64,000 nucleotides of DNA from an uncultured Lachnospiraceae bacterium (GCA_910578345.1 CAJTRA010000009.1:68538-132537), one strand, 5' to 3'; positions 55,901 to 62,884 are shown, counted from the stretch's first letter. Notes: generated by a model from the letters alone, not told the origin. A program made the numbers and translations.

Positions 55901-57579
55901 CCTTCACTCATATAGCAATTATGGCATTTGTCAGGCTCTCTGTTATGACTATGACAACTAGCACTATGGCTATGTGAACTCATTCCACAAGTCTTATCTC
56001 CATCATCATCATAACAAGAAGAACTATGATGATGTTCATCTTTACCACAATTTGTTTCATGCTGACAATAATTGTATTCATGTGTACAATGTGTTATGTC
56101 ATCTTTTGCTCTGTTGCAAAACCAATTACAAGGTGGATCATATTCAGGATATGGAGAACAGTAAGAATGATGATAGGCATAATCTCTAAATTTTTCTCTT
56201 CCAGAACCTGCTTCTTGCCATTGCTCTACAAATCCTAAATCATAAAATCTTTCTTGTAACATAGATGAATATGTAAATGTTTTTATAGTTCCCTCTAAAT
56301 CCCATCTAAAATAGTCAGGCATATGGAAAACCCCATCAGCAGGTTCCAATTTACTTTGAGATGGATTGCTTGTAGCTGTAACAGGACCTGATGATAAAAT
56401 GGTAAGTGTTCCATCTCCATTGTTCGTAATTTCACAACCAGGTACTGTAAAATCAAAATAGTTTAAAACCCCATTTTGATCTGATACTGTAGCTGTATAT
56501 TTTCCAAGTTCTTCATCCCAATAAAGTTTAATAGGTTCCGAAGAATTTGGAATTAATGATGCAAAACTAGGAATCATTCTCATATTTGTTGTTTTCCAAA
56601 CAATTTGGCGATACAATTTCATGGCTTCATAATTAGAACCAATTGTAGTCTTTACATATCCATCACAGCTACCTGAATACTCTGTTGCCGCATGAAGTCC
56701 TGTCTTACCTGTTGAATCTTTGTAAATGAGAGATAAATTGGAACCATTGCTACCAATAGTTGTTATAAATCCAAACTCAATACACCAATCCAGAGTTTGC
56801 TTCGTTCTATATTTAACCATTTCATCATATCCTGCCGCATCAGGGTCTTCCCAACAATAATATTGTGTAATCGCTTGTGCATAGACTTGTGGTAAAGTAA
56901 ATCCTGCATCAGCATATGTAATATTCTTCATTGTTGTTGCATATGGCGGAATGCTTCCTTCATGTCCTGTTAACTTACTATCCGTTCCACTCAAATAGCC
57001 TACTTCTTTAAACCATTTTCTAATTGTTGTGTTTAGTCCATTACCAAGATAACGATTTAACCAGTTATCATCTTCATCATCCTCCATGTCTTCATCAAAT
57101 ACTTCCCACCATGCCTCGGAAGATGGAGCACCATCTGTACTTACCTGATAGGCTTCTGTACAATCACCATTCATTTCCCAGGTTCCCCATCCCCTGAACC
57201 AGTGAACTATAGTATTTCCACCATTTTGCCCAGCTTCAAATGTATTCATATGTTTAAGTAAAGTAACTAATGTCCCATTGTATATTAAATCACTTCCGCT
57301 TCCTGTTATATTATCAGGATCAACATTAACTTCTCCTACTGTCATCTGCAAATCTGAAGTAGCACTTCTAAATGGTTTTCCTCTTTGAATACAATATACA
57401 TACTGTCCATTAATAACAGCAACCATACCTCTATGTGTATCAAACTGTACCATAGTTAAATGCACGGGAATTCCTCCACTTGCATTTACGGATAAAGTTT
57501 GACTTGTAAAAATAAGCATAAACATAATAAATAAAAATATTAAATTTCTTGTGTAATTGAATATATTTTTCTTGCGCAT
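52912..57579 (-). CDS. Giant secreted protein with possible thioester domain and His/Cys-rich region
   Basis: A 1555-residue protein with a Sec signal peptide (about 1-33, hydrophobic 12-28, ending VNA). Residues 35-260 resemble a Cys-Gln thioester adhesion domain: Cys63 in YVYCIQRGKPF and Gln239 in AITQYYCWED. Residues about 475-585 are rich in Cys and His, with C-x(4)-H-x-H-x(3)-C units (CGKDEHHHSSSCY, CGMSSHSHSASC) like repeats in other Firmicute surface proteins. The rest is rich in Asn, Thr, Ser and Tyr. No LPXTG or C-terminal anchor is seen. The ribosome site AAAGGAGG lies 28 nt before the ATG, with a hairpin between. It probably works with the two lipoproteins upstream. Function is unknown. 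Confidence 0.85.
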   Translation of the reverse strand: MRKKNIFNYTRNLIFLFIMFMLIFTSQTLSVNASGGIPVHLTMVQFDTHRGMVAVINGQYVYCIQRGKPFRSATSDLQMTVGEVNVDPDNITGSGSDLIYNGTLVTLLKHMNTFEAGQNGGNTIVHWFRGWGTWEMNGDCTEAYQVSTDGAPSSEAWWEVFDEDMEDDEDDNWLNRYLGNGLNTTIRKWFKEVGYLSGTDSKLTGHEGSIPPYATTMKNITYADAGFTLPQVYAQAITQYYCWEDPDAAGYDEMVKYRTKQTLDWCIEFGFITTIGSNGSNLSLIYKDSTGKTGLHAATEYSGSCDGYVKTTIGSNYEAMKLYRQIVWKTTNMRMIPSFASLIPNSSEPIKLYWDEELGKYTATVSDQNGVLNYFDFTVPGCEITNNGDGTLTILSSGPVTATSNPSQSKLEPADGVFHMPDYFRWDLEGTIKTFTYSSMLQERFYDLGFVEQWQEAGSGREKFRDYAYHHSYCSPYPEYDPPCNWFCNRAKDDITHCTHEYNYCQHETNCGKDEHHHSSSCYDDDGDKTCGMSSHSHSASCHSHNREPDKCHNCYMSEGGGEYLKCQHQYNCPYWAKSRSMGYNDTYTNLEPITDEDDKCAVIPCCGKQHFSIEQNTIEGTYIDWQDLSGIYIRGEKLIDPIKCYIRVETVPHEFPAETDTEILLIADNDEWNDLTYTAPNGKVIKHSSHLRVGEKFHLKYIYSYKGASKGFRIEFSLENKPYYQYNYLARMQEPDNTKPIYQLRTGLAGDRFSQSSINVPHAKLVQDLTDIKIRGLYQTPETAYTLNGAYSWDSGSTWNDRVFLDALVTDQYDDNYDNKSASSITSSSGSPLLTDFTVSKPSDHNMLVVWEFDTEPEVFSSALVYATAYIEVDENDNYTKNYFDEAYNYAKDKMTATQYTNWFYNFEDHNNVGGVGYFSSNQSNNPIYNHTVYTQNNEYLTYAIRNKVWQSDVDIKVSNFVQNTGAGITEHIYQERGRDNHDMNYNLYYTIDVENPSATIYADKQRAYDGKTDSDQSTTPYDTTADVYEFDINNMISWGSTGASQTGASYGNTIVVDHIKTGRTYIQREIPTVLATMTSNPKETMNFKIYPNHDRLIYEDHFTNGSVSVSGSGINRKVTVSTKEGYYPPNEQTASSDIFPAMNPNVKEMQPQNINNSNNVPDEYNQSDNVLHHIAPTTSFNIKLSNGETKTVVDSHTKTYTQYDFEYNPSNRNNKVTFPNRRKSIMFFKYSKTNYSYNGNSVQSAVGEFKNAGKTQTESYYISQVLFKSNYTSKYKKELEAQGADYIEDFDAYGNLTDAWIDMVNQNKFAIVSAGQGFELRVTVKYENSLLTQYLARYFGQDDGQNDIIGTSNRVQKRYNDVAANSRQYANISALTGKDGRNAPFYKSSERAYISSYSILDRLAVNLVTGANVFNDLYVFMSDNPDTVYSYSGIYDTPVVFERDIKYSEDYSVTTVTYTMCVSHENGISSNLQKMKFYTNQLAPDKKSPGIVEGTYDVADRGEHSITIWTPVVAATPFDYPNTIQERYIGDAIELGYTIKTTGADDAIVHIVQ

Positions 57580-57587
57580 AATGTTTT

Positions 57588-57606
57588 AGATTATTTTCAA
57601 TAATCT
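57588..57606 (-). promoter_or_regulatory. Hairpin between ribosome site and start of the giant gene
   Basis: AGATTATT and AATAATCT pair across a 3-nt loop between GGAGG and the ATG at 57579. Folding would bring the distant ribosome site closer to the start codon. No better ribosome site is next to the ATG. Confidence 0.55.
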
Positions 57607-57642
57607 GTATCCTCCTTTCAAAATTTTTAAAAACTTCTTTTT

Positions 57643-57648
57643 ATTATA
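57643..57648 (-). promoter_or_regulatory. TATAAT box in the leader of the giant gene
   Basis: TATAAT, 64 nt before the start codon, in the context CTTATAATAAAAAG. No good -35 box is seen at normal spacing. The same arrangement precedes the two lipoprotein genes. Confidence 0.45.
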
Positions 57649-57687
57649 AGTAAAACTATATTTTTTTATTATGAAAATACAAATGAT

Positions 57688-57720
57688 AAAATAAAAAGAG
57701 AGCCTATTTCTAAGCCCTCC
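57688..57720 (-). terminator. Terminator after the first lipoprotein gene
   Basis: GAGGGCTT and AGGCTCTC pair with two G-U wobbles over a short loop and are followed by TTTTTAT on the minus strand, about 20 bp after the stop codon. Confidence 0.6.
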
Positions 57721-57740
57721 TAAAATATTAAAGCAAAACA

Positions 57741-58658
57741 TTATGGACAGCACCATGCCGTTATATATACAGCACCATCATCGGAACCTGTCACTTCATA
57801 ATAATAACGATTGAAGCTGTGCCCGCCACCATCGCCATAAGCATATCCTAGCAAATCCTGCTGTGCAATTTCTTCGGGCATTCCTTTATTCAAATAAATA
57901 ATACCCGTTCCCCAAGATGCAAAATCCTTGATGCTAGAATCAAAAGTCATCCCATTATCATTTAAGATTCCGCTCCAAACAGCAACAGCCTCTTCAGGTG
58001 TATATTTATCATTTGTCTGAGCAGGAACTTCCACAGTTGCATCAGGAACACTATCAGTAACCACAGATGCTGGAAGATCATCAACAACATTGTTGTTTTG
58101 GACAGGTGCTGTTGTGGTCTCTTTCGGAGCAACAGAATGATTCTCATCATTCTCAGACATATCGGAACCAACAGACTCCACATCTGCTACTTTCAAAAAA
58201 CGATAGTTTCTGTCAAGCATCAGATAATACCATTCATCATATCTTCCAATCGTAGTAATATCAATACCTTCTTTGGTATGTCCAATACAAATTCCATTAA
58301 AAGCATAAATCTGAATACTATCTGTTAGATGAATAGAATTGGAATCATCCTCAAAATCTGCAAGATAGAAAACTGCATCTCCGCCCTCTGCGGCATCCCT
58401 ATCTTCAAAGCTATACTTATACTCTCTCAAGTTCAGATTCGATTCATCCGCTTCTTTAACAGCAACAAGGTTCGTAAGATCCTCATTTTCCGTTTCATCT
58501 TCATTTGTTTCATCAACATCTTCAGTGTCTTCTGTAGTTATGCTATTTGCTTCAATAGATTCATTTACAGTCTTGATTACGGGAGTCTCTTTCCCACAAC
58601 CATACAACAATACCATCACCATTGTCATTGTCAATGCAATCATTTTTTTCTTCATCAT
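57741..58658 (-). CDS. SH3-like lipoprotein A
   Basis: A 305-residue lipoprotein. The signal peptide ends at lipobox LLYGC (Cys21). An acidic linker follows, then an SH3-like module (about 105-165: IQIYAFNGICIGHTKEG, YDEWYYLMLDRNYRFLKV), a Thr/Pro/Asn-rich linker (about 170-215) and a C-terminal domain (EEAVAVWSGILNDNG, FNRYYYEVTGSDDGAVYITA) ending CCP. It lies 161 bp upstream of the giant gene with its own leader and terminator. AAAGGAG precedes the ATG. It probably sits on the outer face of the membrane. Function is unknown. Confidence 0.8.
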   Translation of the reverse strand: MMKKKMIALTMTMVMVLLYGCGKETPVIKTVNESIEANSITTEDTEDVDETNEDETENEDLTNLVAVKEADESNLNLREYKYSFEDRDAAEGGDAVFYLADFEDDSNSIHLTDSIQIYAFNGICIGHTKEGIDITTIGRYDEWYYLMLDRNYRFLKVADVESVGSDMSENDENHSVAPKETTTAPVQNNNVVDDLPASVVTDSVPDATVEVPAQTNDKYTPEEAVAVWSGILNDNGMTFDSSIKDFASWGTGIIYLNKGMPEEIAQQDLLGYAYGDGGGHSFNRYYYEVTGSDDGAVYITAWCCP

Positions 58659-58723
58659 AATCGTAGTCTCCTTTCAAACAATATTTTTACTTGCCAAAAA
58701 TAGCCTGCATTTTCAGCTTTTAT

Positions 58724-58729
58724 ATTATA
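58724..58729 (-). promoter_or_regulatory. TATAAT box in the leader of lipoprotein A
   Basis: TATAAT, 66 nt before the start codon, in the context CTATAATATAAAAG. TTCATA lies 17-18 bp upstream as a weak -35 candidate. Confidence 0.45.
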
Positions 58730-58747
58730 GATAAAAGATTCCATTCT

Positions 58748-58790
58748 ATGAAAAGAAAATAAGGACAACTGCAAAAAGCTGTCCTTATTA
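58748..58790 (-). terminator. Terminator after lipoprotein B
   Basis: A 10-bp perfect stem (AATAAGGACA / TGTCCTTATT) with a 12-nt loop and a U-rich tail on the minus strand, 18 bp after the stop codon. Confidence 0.8.
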
Positions 58791-58807
58791 TATTTTCTAT
58801 TTCTTAG

Positions 58808-59647
58808 TTACTGATTTTCAACCCAATCTTCATACAAATCCTTGTAAAAGATTTTGCAGATAATATCTCCACCATCTTCTATCGTTTCAATAGCATATGT
58901 CATGTAGCTCCCGACACTGAAACCATTATCATAAGAGTAGAAATAAATATCATCTTTAAAATCTACTTCATTGGTATAAGTTGCAGGAATGCGAAATTCA
59001 TAAACTTCCATATCAGATGTTGGAGTTTCTAATATGGTAGGAAGCTCATAAGCACGATTATTCATATTATAAGTCAATTTTTCTACTATGTCAGTTCCAG
59101 ACACAGTAATCTGGTTAGAAGCAACAAAATTATCATTCATAACATATAGATAATCATATTCTGTTCCCTCTATCGGATTCTTAAATCTGCTCCATGCAAT
59201 TCCTTCTGCCATCTCTTCAACTTCGACAGTAGAACCATTTTTAATATGTCCAACATTAAATCCAGCTCCATCGTATACAGGAATGTCACTTGTAGCAGAT
59301 AATGTCCTAATATTTTCCAAATAATCAAAATCATAAATATCAAGATATTTTCTTTGTTCTTCCTTCTCTGCATACAGAACAATGCTCTCATTCTCTGCAC
59401 CAGTGAAGTCTGAAACAGTTTCATCACCACCGATTACCTCTGTGCTTGTAATTTCATCTGCATCACTTTCAGATTCTGCCTCTGTTTTAGCTTCCGATTC
59501 CATATCCTCTTCGTCAACGATAATAGTATCGCCATCCTCAATCGTAATGTCTGTTGCTTTTGTCCTTGTTCCGCAGCCTGTTAAGGATACTGCTCCCATA
59601 GTAACAACCAGTGACAATGCCATAATACTCACAATTCTTTTCTTCAT
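58808..59647 (-). CDS. SH3-like lipoprotein B
   Basis: A 279-residue lipoprotein with lipobox SLTGC (Cys25), an acidic Glu/Asp/Ser linker, an SH3-like module (about 130-190: IPVYDGAGFNVGHIKNGSTV, IAWSRFKNP) and a C-terminal domain (LPTILETPTSDMEVYEFRIP, SVGSYMTYAIETIEDGG). The SH3-like part resembles that of lipoprotein A (shared pattern Y...G..VGH.K.G...W). The ATG at 59647 was preferred to 59668 because AAAGGAG lies 11 nt upstream. Function is unknown. Confidence 0.8.
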   Translation of the reverse strand: MKKRIVSIMALSLVVTMGAVSLTGCGTRTKATDITIEDGDTIIVDEEDMESEAKTEAESESDADEITSTEVIGGDETVSDFTGAENESIVLYAEKEEQRKYLDIYDFDYLENIRTLSATSDIPVYDGAGFNVGHIKNGSTVEVEEMAEGIAWSRFKNPIEGTEYDYLYVMNDNFVASNQITVSGTDIVEKLTYNMNNRAYELPTILETPTSDMEVYEFRIPATYTNEVDFKDDIYFYSYDNGFSVGSYMTYAIETIEDGGDIICKIFYKDLYEDWVENQ

Positions 59648-59707
59648 AATGTTAATTTCTCCTTTCAAATTTTAAAATTTCTACCCTTTTTATAGGTAAA
59701 TCTCTTT

Positions 59708-59713
59708 ATTATA
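59708..59713 (-). promoter_or_regulatory. TATAAT box in the leader of lipoprotein B
   Basis: TATAAT, 61 nt before the start codon, in the context CTATAATAAAG. It has no clear -35 box, like those of its two neighbours. Confidence 0.45.
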
Positions 59714-59881
59714 GACAGGGATTAAAAAAACATAATTCAAAACAAGAAATATATGCAATTTATTATATATGTTCAATATTTTACCCCTATAGAAGTATAG
59801 CGTATATCCACATATAAGTCAACTACAGAAAGAGTACATATGTTTGATATTTAGCAAAAAGATTTCTACAAAAATTATGTA

Positions 59882-60142
59882 TCAATGTTTCTTCCCTCTC
59901 TTAAAAATATTGAATTTCCCAAAAAATCTTTTCATTTTTTCCGAACTTTCTCTATCAGAAATCTCCAAGTCTGATAATGACAATAATATATCAATAAAAG
60001 GTTTGTTTGGCATCTTTATGGCTGTTGCCTGAAATACATCCTGTAAGGATATATCTATCTTTTTACACCTTTCTTCTAAATTCTCAATTCTTTCTTCAAG
60101 CCCTTCATCTTCTACGAGCAATATAACTTGTATAGTTTTCAT
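59882..60142 (-). CDS. Hypothetical coiled-coil protein (86 residues)
   Basis: MKTIQVILLVEDEGLEERIE... has a short coiled coil near residues 15-30, and a basic tail (FFGKFNIFKRGKKH). AAAGAGGGA lies before the ATG. It is divergent from the XRE-type regulator at 60271 and shares its intergenic region with a 26-bp palindrome. No family is recognised. Confidence 0.55.
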   Translation of the reverse strand: MKTIQVILLVEDEGLEERIENLEERCKKIDISLQDVFQATAIKMPNKPFIDILLSLSDLEISDRESSEKMKRFFGKFNIFKRGKKH

Positions 60143-60197
60143 CCTAATCCCTCTTTTTTATTATATCCTACTACTATTTAAGGTATTAGTCTACAAA

Positions 60198-60223
60198 AAC
60201 ATTTCCGATATATCGGAAATGTT
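60198..60223. promoter_or_regulatory. 26-bp perfect palindrome, candidate operator
   Basis: AACATTTCCGATA is followed immediately by its exact reverse complement. It lies between two divergent genes, 56 bp before the 86-residue gene start and 48 bp before the XRE-type gene. A TATAAT box at 60243-60248 puts a plus-strand -35 region at about 60220-60225, overlapping the palindrome, which fits repression. Confidence 0.7.
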
Positions 60224-60270
60224 AAAATTGCCATACTCTGGTTATAATTCTTATCAGGGTGATAGATGAA

Positions 60271-60477
60271 ATGATAACATTTGATCCGTTTTGGAACACT
60301 TTAAAAGAAAAGAATATTACCGTATATGAATTGCTGGAAAAGCGGAATTTTAGCCATGGCACATACGATAGCATAAAGAAAAATAAAAATGTAACATTAA
60401 ACACGATAGACCAGTTATGCAAGATTTTGGATTGTCAGGTTGAAGACATTATAAAATTTGAAAATATAGACGATTAA
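60271..60477 (+). CDS. Small XRE-type (YozG-like) transcriptional regulator
   Basis: A 68-residue single-domain HTH protein (MITFDPFWNTLKEKNITVYE, then SHGTYDSIKKNKNVTLNTID and QLCKILDCQVEDII). This is the Cro/C1-type fold of the YozG/HTH_26 group. AGGG 11 nt before the ATG at 60271 decides the start over a GTG at 60259. It probably binds the upstream palindrome (inference). A second protein of the same group is coded at 62261. Confidence 0.85.
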   Translation: MITFDPFWNTLKEKNITVYELLEKRNFSHGTYDSIKKNKNVTLNTIDQLCKILDCQVEDIIKFENIDD

Positions 60478-60508
60478 AGAGCATGGGAAAAATCTCATGC
60501 TTTTTTTG
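60478..60508 (+). terminator. Terminator of the XRE-type gene
   Basis: The stem AGCATG / CATGCT is followed by seven U, directly after the stop codon. Confidence 0.82.
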
Positions 60509-60552
60509 TAATAGTTAATATATTGCAATTTTCTTCAACATGATTAAAACTG

Positions 60553-60586
60553 CTAAAGAAAGAGAATACCCCCTATGGAGTATTCC
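60553..60586 (-). terminator. Terminator downstream of the DUF262 gene
   Basis: Nine-base arms (GAATACTCC / GGGGTATTC, one G-U pair) with a 4-nt loop are followed by TCTTTCTTT on the minus strand, about 140 bp after the DUF262 stop codon. Confidence 0.6.
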
Positions 60587-60727
60587 CACTTTACTTACCT
60601 ATTCCATACTAATCAATCTCATTGTCAGTATCATGTATAAAGCAACAGCTACAAACATTTTCAAGAAATGTATTACAAAACATACCAAGTCGAAATTTTC
60701 TTTTACACTCTATGACTTAAACAGTTT

Positions 60728-61687
60728 TTATTGTTCTATCATATTATAAAAATACAGATTCCTCTTTGTAACATTCTGGCTACTTGCAGTGCTGGTCTTG
60801 CAGAATTCCAGATACTCTTCTCTGTTTTCATAGTCATCTAAAAATGTATTCAGATTATCTCCATAAGATTTCTGCTTTGTGTCATCTTCTAGACAAAGAG
60901 CGGCATTTGCGATTATCATTGGCAGACTTACTTTCTTCAGGTTCTTATGCTTGTCAGGAATCATTTCATCCAACAAATCAAGTGCTTCTAATATCTTATC
61001 GCAAAGTTCACTATCAAAATTCTGCTTAAAATCATCAATGAACTGTATGATTGATTTTTTACTGAGGTCATTCACAGCTTCATCAGATATTAACGCCAGC
61101 GCCGCTAATATCACACCCTGATCTTCCGACTTCCTAAGCTGTCCTTTTGTAAAATTCACTTTTTCCATAAAAGGTTTATTTCTTGCTTCATCAACAAACT
61201 TTCTCAAATCTGCACCCATATGTGCCCTGTATAGATTATCATTAGAAAGCTGCTGTCCATTATTCAATCTGCAGAAAATATCTTCCGTTTCCTGTTCGCT
61301 TATATCCTGATAAATATTAATTACAATCTCTGTATTCTTTATGGTATTCTGTGTATCTTCATCCAGCTCCGAAAACTTCTTATTTGCATATTCATCTGCA
61401 TAAGATTTGTCTAACTTAAATTCATCATTCAAATAAGCGGTTAATATGCTAACCCTCTGCTTTCCGTCCAATATCTCCCATATAATCTCATTTTTCTTAT
61501 TCATAGTTTCTTTTGCAAATATGCCTGGAATGATTATCTCCTGTATAGCAGACAAAATCAAAAGAGACTTTTTCTTTCTATCCCACTGATCCTGATTTCT
61601 TTGGATACCTGTGTCCAGTATGATCTTTCCTTTTTTAATATCTCTTATGATAGACTGCACTGTTCTTGTTTTGATATAGCTCTTCAT
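60728..61687 (-). CDS. Stand-alone DUF262 (GmrS-like N-domain) protein
   Basis: A 319-residue protein that begins with the DUF262/ParB-like nuclease-fold domain: TVQSIIRDIKKGKIILDTGI, WEILDGKQRVSILTAYLNDE and FCRLNNGQQLSNDNLYRAHM. The DGKQR at residues 74-78 corresponds to the DGQQR motif of GmrSD-type enzymes. No DUF1524/HNH domain follows, and no such gene is adjacent. GmrSD-type proteins cut modified phage DNA; this single-domain form could be a NTP-dependent regulator or a defence component. It has a strong own promoter. Confidence 0.82.
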   Translation of the reverse strand: MKSYIKTRTVQSIIRDIKKGKIILDTGIQRNQDQWDRKKKSLLILSAIQEIIIPGIFAKETMNKKNEIIWEILDGKQRVSILTAYLNDEFKLDKSYADEYANKKFSELDEDTQNTIKNTEIVINIYQDISEQETEDIFCRLNNGQQLSNDNLYRAHMGADLRKFVDEARNKPFMEKVNFTKGQLRKSEDQGVILAALALISDEAVNDLSKKSIIQFIDDFKQNFDSELCDKILEALDLLDEMIPDKHKNLKKVSLPMIIANAALCLEDDTKQKSYGDNLNTFLDDYENREEYLEFCKTSTASSQNVTKRNLYFYNMIEQ

Positions 61688-62260
61688 TAATTGTCTCCTT
61701 CCTAGTCTTGATTTTTATTCATTATAAGATTTAATTTGTAGAGTTTCAATGTAAAAGCACTTTCTTTTAAAAAATATCTCGCACTTATTCTTATATATTC
61801 TCATATTTTCTTTTTTTACTGCCATCTGATTCCACACAGTAATTCCTGCATAAGAACACATTCGATACTAAGTAATTAGGAAAAGCATTAATGCAGTCAT
61901 TACAGCAGACAATTATATGAAAAAGCAATGCACTATTACGATTGAAAGACGGCTTCCATCCTGCAGAGCTTCCGCCTCTCAATATGGCGTAACTATATTG
62001 ATTATTGATATATACTCTGTAAACCCCTGCTCTCCTGCTACAATATCATTTCTTATCATAATCAGCAAAATCAACATACAATATTAGAAAAAGAAATCTG
62101 TTTGACGGACAGGTTGTTCTTTTATATCTTAAATGAATATATTTCATCTCGTGTTCCACTCCCAGCTCTATGAACATTGTCAAAATATTGCCCTTAGTAA
62201 TTTATTATATATATTCAATCATTTGCCCATTATATAAAATAAAAGGCAGGAGCTGATTCT
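61688..62260. other. Gene-free AT-rich region between divergent genes
   Basis: About 570 bp. It holds the DUF262 promoter (61721-61749) near its left end. A frame at 61791-61982 (minus) has no ribosome site or recognisable features. TTGACG with a weak TATCTT at 17 bp lies near 62103. At 62199-62219 it carries an AT-rich 21-mer also found at 59757-59777. Confidence 0.55.
61721..61749 (-). promoter_or_regulatory. Promoter of the DUF262 gene
   Basis: TTGAAA and TATAAT are separated by 17 bp on the minus strand, 34 bp before the start codon; AAGGAG follows. Confidence 0.75.
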
Positions 62261-62527
62261 ATGATCAATTACAATAACTGTTGGAAAACAATGAAAGAAA
62301 GAGGCATTACCAAATATGCCCTGATCTACCATTATGGCATGAGCAGCAATACTCTGCGCCGTATGGCTCACGGGGAATCTATTACCACGTCCACAATCAA
62401 TGATCTATGCCTTATCCTTCATTGCGAGCCACAGGATATCCTGTCATTTGAAGTTACTGAGGAAGAACAGGTTTTCACCAAGCAACGGGAAATAGAAATT
62501 GCAGAAAAGAAGACAAAAAGAACCTAG
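62261..62527 (+). CDS. Small XRE-type (YozG-like) transcriptional regulator, second copy
   Basis: An 88-residue protein with a Cro/C1-type HTH (MINYNNCWKTMKERGITKYA, SSNTLRRMAHGESITTSTIN, DLCLILHCEPQDILSFE) and a charged C-terminal tail. It is of the same group as the regulator at 60271 but clearly diverged. GGCAGGAG lies before the ATG. Its target is unknown; the converging gene at 62557 and the restriction subunit are its neighbours. Confidence 0.85.
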   Translation: MINYNNCWKTMKERGITKYALIYHYGMSSNTLRRMAHGESITTSTINDLCLILHCEPQDILSFEVTEEEQVFTKQREIEIAEKKTKRT

Positions 62528-62552
62528 AACATCCTTCTAAGTTCTTTTTATT
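62519..62552 (+). terminator. Terminator overlapping the end of the second XRE-type gene
   Basis: Arms AGAACCTAGAA / TTCTAAGTTCT (one mismatch) with a 5-nt loop, followed by a U-run. The left arm includes the stop codon. Confidence 0.7.
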
Positions 62553-62556
62553 CTAT

Positions 62557-62862
62557 TTATATTCCAAATCTTTCTAATTCCTGTATGGTTGCATCATTAA
62601 AGAACTGCCTGAAATATCTGCTCTCAACCTTATATTTCTTTTCCCACTTTCCATAATTATCTTTCCATCTGATCGTTACCATTTCAATTAGATTCAGCGG
62701 AAAAGAATGTTCTCCGATAATCATTATTCCCTCCTGAATAATCGGCGGAGCAAAGGGAATGAACTTGCTTTCAGAACATGCCAAGCATTTGATTTTAATA
62801 TTGTAAACATTATCACTTATGGAAGATACTGCTTCTTGCGGTGTACTTACTAATTCCAACAT
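62557..62862 (-). CDS. Hypothetical protein (101 residues)
   Basis: MLELVSTPQEAVSSISDNVY... has one CxxC (KCLACSES), a proline-rich turn and an aromatic C-terminal half (VTIRWKDNYGKWEKKYKVES). GGAGG lies before the ATG. It lies downstream of hsdS after a terminator, with its own ribosome site. No family is recognised. Confidence 0.6.
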   Translation of the reverse strand: MLELVSTPQEAVSSISDNVYNIKIKCLACSESKFIPFAPPIIQEGIMIIGEHSFPLNLIEMVTIRWKDNYGKWEKKYKVESRYFRQFFNDATIQELERFGI

Positions 62863-62884
62863 ATCTGTTGCCTCCTTTATCCAA

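Noticed and set aside
60599..60658. 19-residue hydrophobic peptide on the minus strand (MFVAVALYMILTMRLISME)
   Set aside because: Hydrophobic and just before a terminator, but without any ribosome site; too weak to call.
60540..60749. Plus-strand open frame of 69 codons after the first XRE-type gene
   Set aside because: It lies behind a strong terminator, contains another terminator on the opposite strand and ends inside the DUF262 gene.
61791..61982. Minus-strand open frame of 63 codons
   Set aside because: No ribosome site, atypical composition, no recognisable features.
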